The position numbers were made by a program, and so were the translations under genes. The notes beneath the pieces were generated by a model. It was not told where the DNA came from and ran no database searches. It was given only the letters and a program-made list of their open reading frames with translations. This document shows positions 33,562 through 43,410 of a stretch of DNA of 64,000 nt, piece after piece (position 1 is the stretch's first letter; the number at the start of each line of letters is the position of its first letter). Source of the DNA: WLMZ01 sp043753895 (GTDB taxonomy: Bacteria; Actinomycetota; Acidimicrobiia; Acidimicrobiales; Ilumatobacteraceae); contig JAYUWK010000171.1 of assembly GCA_043753895.1 (NCBI GenBank), positions 91,974 through 155,973 on the forward strand, read 5' to 3'.

Positions 33562-34131
33562 TCATCCACCGCCGTATTTGGCGATGAAGGCCTCAACATT
33601 GGGCGACGTCAGATCGTCGACGCGGCGGATGATCACGTCGTCCGGCCATTCCCACCAGGAGATAGCGAGCAGTGCCTCGCACACAGAGTCAGGAAACCGG
33701 CGGCGCTTCACGACTGCAGGGGCACCGGCGACGATCGAATACGGCTTAACGTTCTTCGTAACCACAGAGTAGGCCGCTACGACGGCACCATGCCCGATCG
33801 TCACGCCCCCAAGGATCTTGGCGCCCCGACCGATCCACACGTCGTTCCCGACGATGACATCGCCCTTCGAAGGCGCCAGATCCCTACTCGCATCGGGAAG
33901 GTTGAAGACCCTCCGCATCGGGAAGGTCGTCACTCGATCGGTGTGGTGATTGCCGCCCGGCAAGAACTCGACATCGTGCGCAACCGAGGTGAAATGACCC
34001 ACACGTACAACTTGCATCTCGGCAAGGTCACGATGAACCCGCCGCACCCCGTACGAGTGACGACCCATGGTCATGAATCCACGCTCCACCGCTGTCGGTT
34101 CAGGCGGTCCGACAGCGATCCGCTTAGCCAA
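33562..34131 (-). CDS. Left-handed beta-helix (hexapeptide) acetyltransferase
   Basis: A 189-residue CatB/NodL-like O-acetyltransferase. Hexapeptide repeats are visible in KGDVIVGNDVWIGRGAK, ILGGVTIGHGAVVAAYS and VVTKNVKPYSIVAGAPA; the His in NHHTDRV may be catalytic. It likely acetylates a sugar before export. Start codon TTG at 34131; an ATG at 34074 (MTMGRHSYG) is also plausible. Divergent from the epimerase gene at 34223. Confidence 0.8.
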   Translation of the reverse strand: MAKRIAVGPPEPTAVERGFMTMGRHSYGVRRVHRDLAEMQVVRVGHFTSVAHDVEFLPGGNHHTDRVTTFPMRRVFNLPDASRDLAPSKGDVIVGNDVWIGRGAKILGGVTIGHGAVVAAYSVVTKNVKPYSIVAGAPAVVKRRRFPDSVCEALLAISWWEWPDDVIIRRVDDLTSPNVEAFIAKYGGG

Positions 34132-34222
34132 TGCGCGGAGCTTTCATGGAAGACTGGGCGATGACGTCACTGGCCATCACGCTAGTCGCCACAGCCGCCA
34201 CCAGAGGCTCTACACTTTCCGT

Positions 34223-35179
34223 ATGCGTGCGCTTGTCACCGGTACTGCCGGCTTCATCGGCAGTACCATCGCCGATCGTTTACTCGGCGATGGTTGGCAG
34301 GTGCGGGGGATTGATTGCTTCACGCACTATTACGACCCCGCTGCGAAGCACCGAAACCTGTTGGGGGCGCATGGAAATCCTCAGTTCGAACTCATCGAGG
34401 CCGATCTGCTCGACGCCGATCTTGAGTCGTTGCTCGACTGTGTTGACGTTGTCTTCCACCAAGCCGCGCAGCCCGGAGTTCGGTTGTCATGGGCCGAGGG
34501 CTTCACCACCTACAACTCGCTCAATGTCAATGCCACCCAGCGGTTGTTGGAGGCCTCGCGGTCCGCCGACCTTGCGCGATTCGTGTACGCGTCGAGCTCA
34601 TCCGTGTACGGCAATGCCGCACACCATCCCACCACGGAGTCGGAGCCGACGCGGCCGCACAGCCCATACGGCGTCACCAAACTGGCCGGCGAGCTGTTGT
34701 GCAACGCGTATGCCGCGAACTTCGGGGTTCCTGTTGTCGCGCTGCGCTATTTTACGGTCTACGGTCCGCGGCAACGGCCCGACATGGCCATCCATCGCAT
34801 GATCGAGGCTGCGCTGAATCAAACGGAGTTCAGCGTCTTCGGCGATGGATCGCACATACGCGACTTCACGTACGTGGGCGACGTCGTCGCGGCCAACCTC
34901 GCTGCCGCAACGGCAGAGGTGCCACCGGGCACCATGGTGAACGTGGCCGGCGGATCGTCGGTGACCGTAAAGGAGTTGCTCGACCTGGTCGGCGAACGGG
35001 TCGGTTCACCGGTCCCGGTGCGCTGGCTCGCCGAGCAGGCCGGCGACGTACAACGAACCGGTGGCGGCATTGCACGTGCCCAGCAGCTGCTCGGTTGGTC
35101 TCCGAAGGTCAGCCTGCCCGAAGGCATCGGCCTGCAGGCCGCCTGGCATCGCGACCTCCGCTCGCCCCGTGCCAACTGA
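34223..35179 (+). CDS. NAD-dependent epimerase/dehydratase (UDP-glucuronate 4-epimerase-like)
   Basis: A 318-residue extended SDR enzyme. It has TGTAGFIGSTIADRLL, the active-site SSSSVYGNAAH, and YGVTK with the Tyr/Lys pair. HQAAQPGVRLSW and GIDCFTHYYDP are typical of UDP-glucuronate or UDP-glucose 4-epimerases. It would supply an epimerised nucleotide sugar. It opens a plus-strand operon in which the next GT2 gene overlaps it by 11 bp. The ATG at 34223 was chosen because the nucleotide-binding fold begins there. Confidence 0.87.
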   Translation: MRALVTGTAGFIGSTIADRLLGDGWQVRGIDCFTHYYDPAAKHRNLLGAHGNPQFELIEADLLDADLESLLDCVDVVFHQAAQPGVRLSWAEGFTTYNSLNVNATQRLLEASRSADLARFVYASSSSVYGNAAHHPTTESEPTRPHSPYGVTKLAGELLCNAYAANFGVPVVALRYFTVYGPRQRPDMAIHRMIEAALNQTEFSVFGDGSHIRDFTYVGDVVAANLAAATAEVPPGTMVNVAGGSSVTVKELLDLVGERVGSPVPVRWLAEQAGDVQRTGGGIARAQQLLGWSPKVSLPEGIGLQAAWHRDLRSPRAN

Positions 35180-36185
35180 TCCGAGCCACGCCACACGTCC
35201 GGCCGTGTCAGTGCTCTTGCCGGCGTACAACGCCGAGGACTACGTCGTTGCCTCGATCGAGAGTCTGCTTGCCCAAACGTTCACAGATTTCGAGATTGTC
35301 GTGATCGATGACGGCTCCACCGATTCCACCCCACAGCTGCTGCGCGAATTGACAGCGCGCGATACTCGTGTGCACGTCATCACGCACCTCGCCAATCAGG
35401 GTCTTGTCGTCAGCTTGAACGACGCCCTCGCTGCCGCGCATGGAGAACTGATCGCCCGCCTCGATGCCGACGACATATCGCTCCCACATCGGCTCGAACG
35501 GCAGGTGCAAGTGTTCGACGACTCGCCCGACGCGGTGCTGTGTGCCACCGCGTACGATCGGGTCGACCCGGCGGGGCAGGTGATCCGGACGGCATGCCCC
35601 CCTCTGACCCATGGCGCGCTGGCCGGCGCGTTGCTGGCGGGCAATTGCCTGTGTCACTCCACCGTGATGTTTCGCCGGTCCACGGCGCTCTCGCTGGGTG
35701 GGTATCAAGCCGAATGGTTTCCGGCGGAGGACTACGACTTGTGGATTCGCCTCCTCGAGCGCGGCTCCTACCGAGGCATCAACACGGTGGAGGTTCGCTA
35801 TCTTGAGAACCCAGGCGGCGTCTCGTCGTTGAGCACCACTCGACAAACGGAGATCGCGAACCGGCGCGCGGCGGAATACGTTGCCCAGTGGAGCGCACAT
35901 CCACCGGACGCTGACACTGCGGGTGCAATCACGTTCGCTACGCTCGCGCCCGGTACCTGGCGCCACGAGCGCACCGCCGTGCGCGGGCTACAGCAGGCAG
36001 CGCTTGGCATTGCGGCCGATCTGCGTCGGCGCAGCATCGACGCGGGCGGATTGTGGACAGCACCGCTGGGATCGAGCCTGCAACTGCTGCGCGGTCACCA
36101 CCGTCTGTTGAGGCAACTGCTCCTGTTTGTCTATGCCCCCCGACTCGCCATGGCTGGCCGCATCGACCGGATCCGCAGGCGATGA
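35169..36185 (+). CDS. GT2-family glycosyltransferase
   Basis: A 338-residue GT-A enzyme. VSVLLPAYNAEDYVVASIES and FEIVVIDDGSTDSTPQLL form the nucleotide-binding part; ELIARLDADDIS carries the DxD metal site; FPAEDYDLWIRLLERG is the acceptor-side motif. GTG start at 35169 (VPTDPSHATRP), 11 bp inside the epimerase gene, and ATGA overlap with the next GT2. It acts in the cytoplasm on a lipid-linked acceptor, with sugar specificity unknown. Confidence 0.87.
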   Translation: MPTDPSHATRPAVSVLLPAYNAEDYVVASIESLLAQTFTDFEIVVIDDGSTDSTPQLLRELTARDTRVHVITHLANQGLVVSLNDALAAAHGELIARLDADDISLPHRLERQVQVFDDSPDAVLCATAYDRVDPAGQVIRTACPPLTHGALAGALLAGNCLCHSTVMFRRSTALSLGGYQAEWFPAEDYDLWIRLLERGSYRGINTVEVRYLENPGGVSSLSTTRQTEIANRRAAEYVAQWSAHPPDADTAGAITFATLAPGTWRHERTAVRGLQQAALGIAADLRRRSIDAGGLWTAPLGSSLQLLRGHHRLLRQLLLFVYAPRLAMAGRIDRIRRR

Positions 36186-37063
36186 CGGCGATCAGCGTGA
36201 TCATCCCAGCATGGAACCGCGCCGATCGGATCGGTCGTGCCGTGCAGTCGGTTCTGACTCAGACAATAACCGATCTACAGGTGGTGGTCGTTGACAACGC
36301 GTCCGACGATGGCACGGCCGAGGTCGTGGAACAGATCGGCGACCCACGAATCGTCGTGCTGCGACTCGATTCCAACCGTGGTGCGGCTGGTGGCCGAAAT
36401 GCGGGCCTCGCCATCGCGACCGGCGACTATGTGGGCTTTCTCGACAGCGACGACGAGTTCGCGCCTACCTGGGCAGAGCAGCTCTTGGCGGCGGTCGGTG
36501 ACGGTAGCAGCCTTGCCACCTGTGGGTTCGCCATGGCGAACGACGACGGTTGCACGCTTCACGAATATGGCGCCGAGGACCTCGGCCCAGCGTTCAGCGG
36601 CCTGACCGGCCCGTTCCAAGCCGGTACCTTCCTGGTGGAAAGGGGGTTGCTCACAGAAGTCGGCGGTTACACCGGCATCCTGCGGTACTCAGAAAATACC
36701 GACCTTGGCCTGAGGTTGGCGGCGCGTTGCGCGACAACCAGCCGATCCACGGCATCAGTGGACGAGCCGCTGCTGCGGTGGCATCACAACGCCAGCCACG
36801 TCTACGACACACCCGAGCGACGGGCCGCTTGCGCCTACATGCTCGCGCAGCACTCCACCCTGCTCGCCCGTGATCCCCGGATGCTCAGCTCGTATCGGTC
36901 TCAGTTGGCCGTCTGGGATGCTCGGGCGGAAGATTTCGCGAGCGCGCGGCGCCACTTCTGGTCGGCGTGGAAAGCCTATCCCAGGGGATTGCGGAATCTG
37001 AGCCGGTTGGCGATCGCCATGGTTCCATCGATCGCTCGGCGCACCTGGCCGCAGACTGTTTGA
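36182..37063 (+). CDS. GT2-family glycosyltransferase
   Basis: A 293-residue GT-A enzyme with ISVIIPAWNRADRIGRAVQS, VVVVDNASDDGT, DYVGFLDSDDEFAP (metal site) and YSENTDLGLRLAA in place of the common ED...L motif. Third gene of the plus-strand operon beginning at 34223, with an ATGA overlap to the previous GT2. Donor and acceptor cannot be read from sequence. Confidence 0.85.
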   Translation: MTAISVIIPAWNRADRIGRAVQSVLTQTITDLQVVVVDNASDDGTAEVVEQIGDPRIVVLRLDSNRGAAGGRNAGLAIATGDYVGFLDSDDEFAPTWAEQLLAAVGDGSSLATCGFAMANDDGCTLHEYGAEDLGPAFSGLTGPFQAGTFLVERGLLTEVGGYTGILRYSENTDLGLRLAARCATTSRSTASVDEPLLRWHHNASHVYDTPERRAACAYMLAQHSTLLARDPRMLSSYRSQLAVWDARAEDFASARRHFWSAWKAYPRGLRNLSRLAIAMVPSIARRTWPQTV

Positions 37064-37123
37064 TTCGGCGTTCTCTCCGACACAGCACGTCCCAGTTCGA
37101 TGAACCAGAGATCAGCAGGCGAC

Positions 37124-38005
37124 TCAACGGTGTTCAAGTCGACCCGCGATGCGACCCGCACGAAGCGCCGAGAGGCGCACCCACCGGTATCTGACGCTTC
37201 GTAAGAACACTGCAACGGGTGCCATAAGAACGATGTACCCCCAGACCTTTACATCGAATCGGCGTTCGGGGGTGTCCAACAGCTGCCCCCCTTGCCGGGT
37301 CATCATCTGGGTCTGCGACTTGCCCTTTCGGTATTTCTGGCGCGCCATGACGCGCAGCCCTGACCGAAGGCGATAGTGGATCACTGCACCCGGCGCCCAC
37401 TCCACCCGATAGCCGTGTGCCCAGGCGCGTAGGAAGAACTCGGTCTCGTCGCCGTGACCGCTCATGGTTTCGTCAAAGTGACCGACGTCCTCCCACATCC
37501 TGCGGGTGAACGCACAGTTCCCGCCGAAGGCCGTGTCTACATACGGCTGAGTTCCGCGATGCTCCACTCTGCGCGTCACCCCCCACATCTGTCGGGTGTC
37601 CTCGGAGTTCAACAGCTCTGGGTCGAGATCACCTGCCAGCCACGCACCATCGACATAGGCGGCTGTCAGCGACTCGAGCCATTCCGGGAAGACAATGTCG
37701 TCCGCGTCGCACAGCACAATGAGGCCGTCAGCGGCCGCCGCAACCCCCGCGTTTCGAGCCAGGTTGACACCACGTCGAGGTTCGCTGACCACGCGCACGC
37801 TGAACGTATCTGACAGATAGGACTGTGCGATCGCTGCGGTGGCGTCGGTGGAACCGTTGTCGACCACGATCACCTCGAACGGTGCGGCATACGTTTGCCC
37901 ACGCAGTGCTTCAAGTTGGGCACCCAACGTGCTGGCGGCGTTGAGCGCCGGAATCACCACCGTGACCGGTTCTCCCGCTGGCCATCCGGCTGAACACTCC
38001 GTCAC
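37124..38005 (-). CDS. GT2-family glycosyltransferase with C-terminal hydrophobic segment
   Basis: A 293-residue GT-A enzyme: VTVVIPALNAASTLGAQLEAL, FEVIVVDNGSTDAT, GLIVLCDADDIVFPEW (metal site) and GHGDETEFFLRAW. A hydrophobic stretch near residue 255 (VWGYIVLMAPVAVFLRSV) may attach it to the membrane. It is the last gene of a minus-strand run starting at 41826 (GT2, GT1-like, GT4, GT2-like, this gene), all joined by 4-bp overlaps. Confidence 0.85.
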   Translation of the reverse strand: MTECSAGWPAGEPVTVVIPALNAASTLGAQLEALRGQTYAAPFEVIVVDNGSTDATAAIAQSYLSDTFSVRVVSEPRRGVNLARNAGVAAAADGLIVLCDADDIVFPEWLESLTAAYVDGAWLAGDLDPELLNSEDTRQMWGVTRRVEHRGTQPYVDTAFGGNCAFTRRMWEDVGHFDETMSGHGDETEFFLRAWAHGYRVEWAPGAVIHYRLRSGLRVMARQKYRKGKSQTQMMTRQGGQLLDTPERRFDVKVWGYIVLMAPVAVFLRSVRYRWVRLSALRAGRIAGRLEHR

Positions 38006-38805
38006 GGGTTACCTGCCCGCGGGGTAGCTGCCGGTGAGGTTGCCTGGGTAGCTGCGGCCCGACGGGCGACCAAATCGCGCCGGCGCGCCCTGGTGGACGG
38101 ACGTATCCGGGTTTCGAGCGGCACCATCAGCTTTCGCAGACGCAGCAACGTGCGCTTGGCAGGCGACGAGGGTTCCCATGCAATTCGCCACGCCAAACTC
38201 GCCCGGATCCAATCCGTGTAGGAGCGCGTCGTGCCGAACGCTCCTCGGGTGTGGTGCACCATGTCAATCGGTGCAAGCGCAACAACCTGTCCCGAGGCAA
38301 GAGCCTGCGAACAAATATCGGCGTCGTAGCCGTGGAAGGGCGGATAAGACCGTTCGTCAAACCGCAATGTGCGGGACGCGTTGGGTGACAACGCTATGAA
38401 CAAGCCGTCGATGACATCGACCGCCGCAGAGCGATCCCCGAAGTCGTAGTCCCGACCAGGTTCATGAACCGCTCCACGCTTCTCGACCCGAGTGAACCAG
38501 GCCATGCCTCCCCTGCCAGATGCTCCGATCACGCCGACGACTGCGGTGTCAGCATGTCCAAACGCTTCGAACAACTTCGACCTCCACATTGAGTCCGTGA
38601 TCTCCACATCGTCGTGCAGCAGCACCACAGCTTCGAGATCCTCGCAACGAACGGCCTCATCAAGAATTCTGTTGTACGCGGATGCAATCGATCTCTGGTT
38701 GTGCAGCACGATCACCTGCGCGTCTGGAGCGTGCTTGGTGAGAGCCGGGCCCGCAATGACGTTGAAGCGATTGCCGGGACCCGCGCACACGCCGAACACG
38801 ATCAT
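38002..38805 (-). CDS. GT2-like glycosyltransferase
   Basis: A 267-residue protein resembling GT-A family proteins of the Glyco_tranf_2-like group: IVFGVCAGPGNRFN, VIVLHNQRSIASAYNRIL, AVVLLHDDVEITD as the likely metal site, and FHGYDADICSQAL. Basic C-terminal tail. It overlaps both neighbours by 4 bp inside the minus-strand glycosyltransferase operon. Less typical than the other GT2 members, so specificity is unknown. Confidence 0.72.
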   Translation of the reverse strand: MIVFGVCAGPGNRFNVIAGPALTKHAPDAQVIVLHNQRSIASAYNRILDEAVRCEDLEAVVLLHDDVEITDSMWRSKLFEAFGHADTAVVGVIGASGRGGMAWFTRVEKRGAVHEPGRDYDFGDRSAAVDVIDGLFIALSPNASRTLRFDERSYPPFHGYDADICSQALASGQVVALAPIDMVHHTRGAFGTTRSYTDWIRASLAWRIAWEPSSPAKRTLLRLRKLMVPLETRIRPSTRARRRDLVARRAAATQATSPAATPRAGNP

Positions 38806-39956
38806 GTGCGGCCTCCCAACATCTCCCTGTACATGGCGACGAACCCATCGGCGGACTTGTCAAGCGTGAACCTGGCTTCGTAGTCGGCCTCACCCACATC
38901 GCGCAACCGGTCAGCGAGCCCCTCCTCGGTGAGCACGCGCCGCATTGCATCGGCCAGCCTTGTCGGGTCGGCAATCGGTACAAGCGACGCAGTTCGATCA
39001 GCTGTCAGAATGCCGCGCAGGCCAATAAGGTCTGTGCTCACCACCGGGCACCGCAGTGCCAGAGCCTCGAGCGCAGCACCGGCTGTGCCCTCCCAATGCG
39101 ACGACACCACCAAAACGTCGGCAGCAACCATAAGGTCGGCCACGTCGTCACGATGGCCGAGCACCCGCACAACGTTGCTCAAGGCTGGCCGCTCGTCGAG
39201 AGCCTGATGGAGCACAGCGGACGCATTGCCCTCTGGCCCGGCAATGAGCACGCAGAGATCGGCAACCTCGGGGAGCAACAGCTCTGCCGCCAGCACCAGA
39301 TCGACCTGTGCCTTCTGAAACTCGTGGCGGCCGGCCGCTAGCACGACCGGGCCGTTCTCCGCTAGACCAAGCTCACGGCGCACACGCAGCCGGCGTTCGG
39401 TGGACCAATGCCCGAGCCCATCGCGGCTTCGACCGCGTTCTACCGTGGTGATACGAGACGCCGGATAGTGCAGCGCCGCACGGTTTGCCTCGGCCACACC
39501 TGTCGACACTGCATGAAGGCGGTGGGTGAACAGGCGGGCCGTGACCGCGTCGATGATCTGAACGGTTCGGAGCTTCCACCGACGAACATTGGGGTCACCC
39601 AATCTCGCGCGGTCGTAGGGCGTGTTCACCAGGCTCGACACCACGAGGGCCCCTGTTCGCCACGCCGCCAGACGACCAACGACGTCGGCGGCGAACAGGG
39701 CGGTGTGAACGATGTCAGGGTGCATGCACCCGATCAATGCACGCAGCGCCGCGATCTGCTGACGCTTCGACGATCCCTCCAACACAACAACCTCGATGCC
39801 CGACGTGGTCAGTGCCGCCTCGTCGCCACTCTTCGAAGCGCGCAGCACCGCGACCGTCGGCTCGATGCCCCGATCGCGCAGATAGGGCAACAGCACAACG
39901 GTGGAACGCTCGGTGCCGCCACCGAAGAGACTGTCGAGCACGAAGAGCACCTTCAT
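38802..39956 (-). CDS. GT4-family glycosyltransferase
   Basis: A 384-residue GT-B enzyme: MKVLFVLDSLFGGGTERST, VLAAGRHEFQKAQVDLVL, SSHWEGTAGAALEALALRCP and STDLIGLRGIL. The start at 39956 gives an ATGA overlap with the gene upstream. A retaining glycosyltransferase that extends the lipid-linked repeat unit is the expected role. Confidence 0.85.
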   Translation of the reverse strand: MKVLFVLDSLFGGGTERSTVVLLPYLRDRGIEPTVAVLRASKSGDEAALTTSGIEVVVLEGSSKRQQIAALRALIGCMHPDIVHTALFAADVVGRLAAWRTGALVVSSLVNTPYDRARLGDPNVRRWKLRTVQIIDAVTARLFTHRLHAVSTGVAEANRAALHYPASRITTVERGRSRDGLGHWSTERRLRVRRELGLAENGPVVLAAGRHEFQKAQVDLVLAAELLLPEVADLCVLIAGPEGNASAVLHQALDERPALSNVVRVLGHRDDVADLMVAADVLVVSSHWEGTAGAALEALALRCPVVSTDLIGLRGILTADRTASLVPIADPTRLADAMRRVLTEEGLADRLRDVGEADYEARFTLDKSADGFVAMYREMLGGRT

Positions 39957-40939
39957 GACGACACCAGTTCTTCCGAGGCCAGCCTTTTCGCCACTGCGAG
40001 CGGTGACAACCATTCGTCGAAGTACCGACGTGCGTTCAGCTCGAGTTGACGCCCTTGGGCAGGGTCGGCCACGAGCCGATCGACTGCTTCCACGGCCTCG
40101 TCTGCGCTCGAGACGATCACCATGTGTACGCCCGGTTCGAAGTCACCGGGCATCGGGTGGGTCAACGGCAATGAGACGATCGCCTTGCCGAGCACGAAGA
40201 ACTCGCCGAGCTTCCAGCCGAAGCAGTCGTGAACGGCAGGCGTGTTGAGCGCCACCACAGAGTGCGCCGTGTGGTCGAGATACTCACGCATCGAATAGTG
40301 CCTGCCTGCTCGCAGGACGGATGGCACGTCGGCTGGGGCACCGACGAAACCACCCTCCAACTCCACATCGCGCACGCGCCTCATCGCATTCCAGAGTTCG
40401 ATTCGAGCTGTGTTTGCCTGAGGGTGCTTGTGCCAATACGACGCCAGGAAGAACAGCGAGTGATCGTCGCTGCTGCCTGGCTGGTAGGCCGACAGAGGCA
40501 GCCGCTGTTGTTGGTGCTTCATCAGCGCGCGCCAGCGCGCGGCGGGACCTGCGAAGTGTCGACCGCCGGCCCGCCAGGCATCGAACACGTAGCGCGTTGC
40601 ATGAACACGGCCGTGCCAGCGGACACCGAAACCGGGGCCAATGGCCATGAGCTTGTGACCATTGGGCAACTCCTGGTTCGCAGGGTCCACGTTGATCTGG
40701 CCGTAGACATCGCACCAGGCGAGCGCCTCTTCGTTCACCGTGGGGTGGTCATCGGCCGCGACGAAAATCTTACGACCGTCAGGAAGTACCAGAGCCATGC
40801 CGTCGCGGGGCCCGCTGAGACGGGGCAGATCACTGACGCTGAATGACAGGTCGAGCTGGCCGAATAGCTGCTCGAAGCCCGACAGGTAATAGCTGTAGTA
40901 CTGCGGACTCGAGTCGGCGCTGACCACCAATCGGGTCAT
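39953..40939 (-). CDS. Glycosyltransferase-like protein, GT-B C-terminal type
   Basis: A 328-residue protein starting MTRLVVSADSSPQYYSYY. The N-terminal half is not recognised. The C-terminal part (FGWKLGEFFVLGKAIVSLPL, FEPGVHMVIVSSADEAVEAV, ARRYFDEWLSP) is like the donor-binding domain of GT-B/glycosyl transferase group 1 proteins. It overlaps both neighbours by 4 bp in the glycosyltransferase operon, which supports a role in the same pathway. Confidence 0.65.
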   Translation of the reverse strand: MTRLVVSADSSPQYYSYYLSGFEQLFGQLDLSFSVSDLPRLSGPRDGMALVLPDGRKIFVAADDHPTVNEEALAWCDVYGQINVDPANQELPNGHKLMAIGPGFGVRWHGRVHATRYVFDAWRAGGRHFAGPAARWRALMKHQQQRLPLSAYQPGSSDDHSLFFLASYWHKHPQANTARIELWNAMRRVRDVELEGGFVGAPADVPSVLRAGRHYSMREYLDHTAHSVVALNTPAVHDCFGWKLGEFFVLGKAIVSLPLTHPMPGDFEPGVHMVIVSSADEAVEAVDRLVADPAQGRQLELNARRYFDEWLSPLAVAKRLASEELVSS

Positions 40940-41826
40940 GACGGCTCCACTGTCCGGCCGGTGCGGCCACGCATGCCGTCGATGATGCCGCGGCTGCGCA
41001 TGGCCACCCGCTGCCAGCGATCCGGCGCGCGAAGCGACGCGAGCATGTACTTCAGCTGCCGTTTCGACCACCACAGCAAGGAACCGATCGATCCATACTC
41101 GCGTAGCGTGATCAGCGAGTTACGCGCCTCGTAGTAGGTGCGCCACGGTCGATAGCGCGCTCCCGGCGGCATGCCATCAATATCGACCAATGGCTCGGGC
41201 AATACCATGATGCCCCATCCGGCACGAGCAGCCCGTAAACAGAACTCGTACTCCTCCCACATCATGAAGAAGTCGGCGCGAGGCACGCCGACGTTACGTA
41301 TGACGGCGGTAGGGACAAGTAGGCCGCCAAAGGTCGAGACGTCGGCTGCATACGGCTGATCCCCGACGTCGGCGATATCGGGATACTCCAAGCCATGCCG
41401 CAGGAGCGCGCCCGAGGCGATGACGCGACCGGACAGGTTCACCCAACCCATTGCCATCGTGGGCGACGCACCGCTGGTGGCCAACGCGAGCAGCAATTCG
41501 ATCGCGCGCGCACGAGGCCGATCGTCGTCGTTGATCAGGTAGACCCAATGGTGGTCGGCGTCGGTTGCAGCCTGCATCCCGAGTGCAAACCCCCCGGCAG
41601 CGCCGGTGTTGTCACCTGGTGACACGAGCACAATGCCGCTCTGGTCTTCGAAGTCCGTGAGAACCACGTCGCCACCGTTGTCGACGATGACGATTGAACA
41701 GGGCGGATGGGTCTGCGCACGAAGTGCCGCGACCGTGGCCCTCAAACCCTCGCGGCGGTGGAAGGTGACGACGACAGCGGCCACGCTGGAAGGCGCCCCG
41801 GCCACGTGAAACCCGTCAGAACTCAC
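40936..41826 (-). CDS. GT2-family glycosyltransferase (rhamnosyl/galactofuranosyltransferase-like)
   Basis: A 296-residue GT-A enzyme: VAAVVVTFHRREGLRATVAAL, SIVIVDNGGD, NTGAAGGFALGM and WVYLINDDDRP (metal site), then FFMMWEEYEFCLRAARAGW and a C-terminal amphipathic region. The NTG-GG-F pattern and DDD-type site are typical of the WbbL/GlfT-like group that transfers rhamnose or galactofuranose; the actual sugar is unproven. First gene of the five-gene minus-strand operon. Confidence 0.82.
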   Translation of the reverse strand: MSSDGFHVAGAPSSVAAVVVTFHRREGLRATVAALRAQTHPPCSIVIVDNGGDVVLTDFEDQSGIVLVSPGDNTGAAGGFALGMQAATDADHHWVYLINDDDRPRARAIELLLALATSGASPTMAMGWVNLSGRVIASGALLRHGLEYPDIADVGDQPYAADVSTFGGLLVPTAVIRNVGVPRADFFMMWEEYEFCLRAARAGWGIMVLPEPLVDIDGMPPGARYRPWRTYYEARNSLITLREYGSIGSLLWWSKRQLKYMLASLRAPDRWQRVAMRSRGIIDGMRGRTGRTVEPS

Positions 41827-41868
41827 GAGTCCCTAATATCATTCGAATCCGACGGCTCATGACCTGGA

Positions 41869-42645
41869 TCACTCAGTGCAAGCGCGTAACAGATTTGGAT
41901 TGATGAACGTGCAATCGAACTCGATGACGCGAAGCCCCGCCGCATATCTATGAATCGGGAACGCCCCCGTCAACTCAAAGCCGAGACCGGCCATCACCGC
42001 AAGAACGTCCGGGACGGTGGGTGCCCCTTCGTACAACGGCATTACAGCGACCTCCATCAAAACCGCCGGGATCTTCCGCAGAAGTTCGCCGGCCCCCTCA
42101 ATCACTTCCAAATCGAAACCCTGCGTGTCGGTCTTCAGCAGGGTTGAACCTAGATGAACGTCTTGTGGTGTCCAGACTGCATCAAGTCTCTGTACCGGGA
42201 CAGTGATCGTACTCTGCAGCGAAAGACCTGACGAATAGGTGGCGGCGTGGCTCCCAAGCGACCGTAATGAGTCAAACTGACCGTCTCCCCCGAACTCGTG
42301 GAATTCAGCGGTCCCGGCGCGAGCTCCGAGCGCAAGGTTCACTGGGTTCCAGAGCGGATCAGCAGACGCCGCCTCACGAAGTCGACGGAAACTTGAAGGC
42401 GACGGCTCGAAGGACGTAATCGCCTTCGTGTACTTCGCGTCGTCACGAAGGCGTCGGGCAAACCCACCATGGTGTGCCCCAACATCTATGACGTGGGAGA
42501 TGTCCAGCCTAAGCAGGAGGCGTCGCAGCTCACATGTCAGACTTGCCGGAGCGGGTGACCGAGCGATATTCCAGCCCAGAATCCGCCCGGCATTATGGTT
42601 CAGCTGCGAGGCCCGCTTCTTGGCTATCCGACTGAATGCTGACAC
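41869..42645 (-). CDS. FkbM-family methyltransferase
   Basis: A 258-residue SAM-dependent O-methyltransferase. ISHVIDVGAHHGGFARRLRD is motif I, TSFEPSPSSFRRL is the acidic strand-2 region, and LLKTDTQGFDLEVIEGA is the FkbM signature. Such enzymes methylate sugar hydroxyls in capsules, glycopeptidolipids and antibiotics. GTG start at 42645. It lies between the glycosyltransferase operon and a decayed methyltransferase copy. Confidence 0.85.
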   Translation of the reverse strand: MSAFSRIAKKRASQLNHNAGRILGWNIARSPAPASLTCELRRLLLRLDISHVIDVGAHHGGFARRLRDDAKYTKAITSFEPSPSSFRRLREAASADPLWNPVNLALGARAGTAEFHEFGGDGQFDSLRSLGSHAATYSSGLSLQSTITVPVQRLDAVWTPQDVHLGSTLLKTDTQGFDLEVIEGAGELLRKIPAVLMEVAVMPLYEGAPTVPDVLAVMAGLGFELTGAFPIHRYAAGLRVIEFDCTFINPNLLRACTE

Positions 42646-42697
42646 AACGACAGGCTAGCTCGGCGGCTTTGCAGCACGTGCGACCCGGCGCAGGCTC

Positions 42698-43395
42698 GGT
42701 GGCGCTTGAGACGTGCTGCGCGGACCTGCAAGGCGCGGCGCACCGCCTGGGACATCAGGCCGATACCGTGGCGGAGGCTCAGCTCGCCCCGCGACATTCG
42801 GCTGATGCGTTCCCACGAACCGGTATGGACGACATCGAGCATCTCGTTCCGTTGTGAAGCTGCCGCCCTGGCAGATTGTGAAGCAGCGATGAGTTCGGCG
42901 CTCGACTCTGACACACACAGCACCGCGTTCAGTTGGTACCACACCTCAACCTCGGGGTTGGTCCAGACAACGGGCGGACGACATCGAACGCGGCACACAC
43001 AGCCGTGGGCGGCAATACGCTGGGTCCATTGGCTCGGCCATTGTTCGTTGATGTGGTCCTGACGCCCTGATACGGAACGGCAGACGAGAACAGCACCATG
43101 TCGGCCAAGCCGCACAGGTCGGCGACGAACCCCCTGCCCGCTCGGGCGGCAGATGCTTGGCAACTTCGACCGAGATGGCCAGATCTAACCGACGGCCGAC
43201 GTGCGGTAGCGGCTTGGACAGGTCGGCGGCTCGAAACTCCGTCTGCTCGATCTCGAGCAGATCCCCTGGGATGTGATCGCCGTCGAAGCCGAGCACCTCA
43301 TCGACACCGAGCGACTTCGAGGCTCGCAACCAGGCACCAACTCCGCAACCGACATCGACCACGCTGGTCGGCGTACCGATCGCACGAAACTCATC
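42698..43395 (-). pseudogene. Decayed paralogue of the methyltransferase at 45706
   Basis: Translated pieces in shifting frames match the intact protein almost end to end: SVVDVGCGVGAWLRASKS and EVLGFDGDHIPGDLLEIEQ in one frame, DLCGLADMVLFSSAVPYQ in a second, HINEQWPSQWTQRIAAHG and NPEVEVWYQLNAVLCVSES in a third. The N-terminal ~50 residues are missing, and at least three frame changes are needed. It is a duplicate that has lost function. The intact copy lies 2.3 kb to the right. Confidence 0.8.
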
Positions 43396-43410
43396 GTCAC
43401 CAGTCGGTCC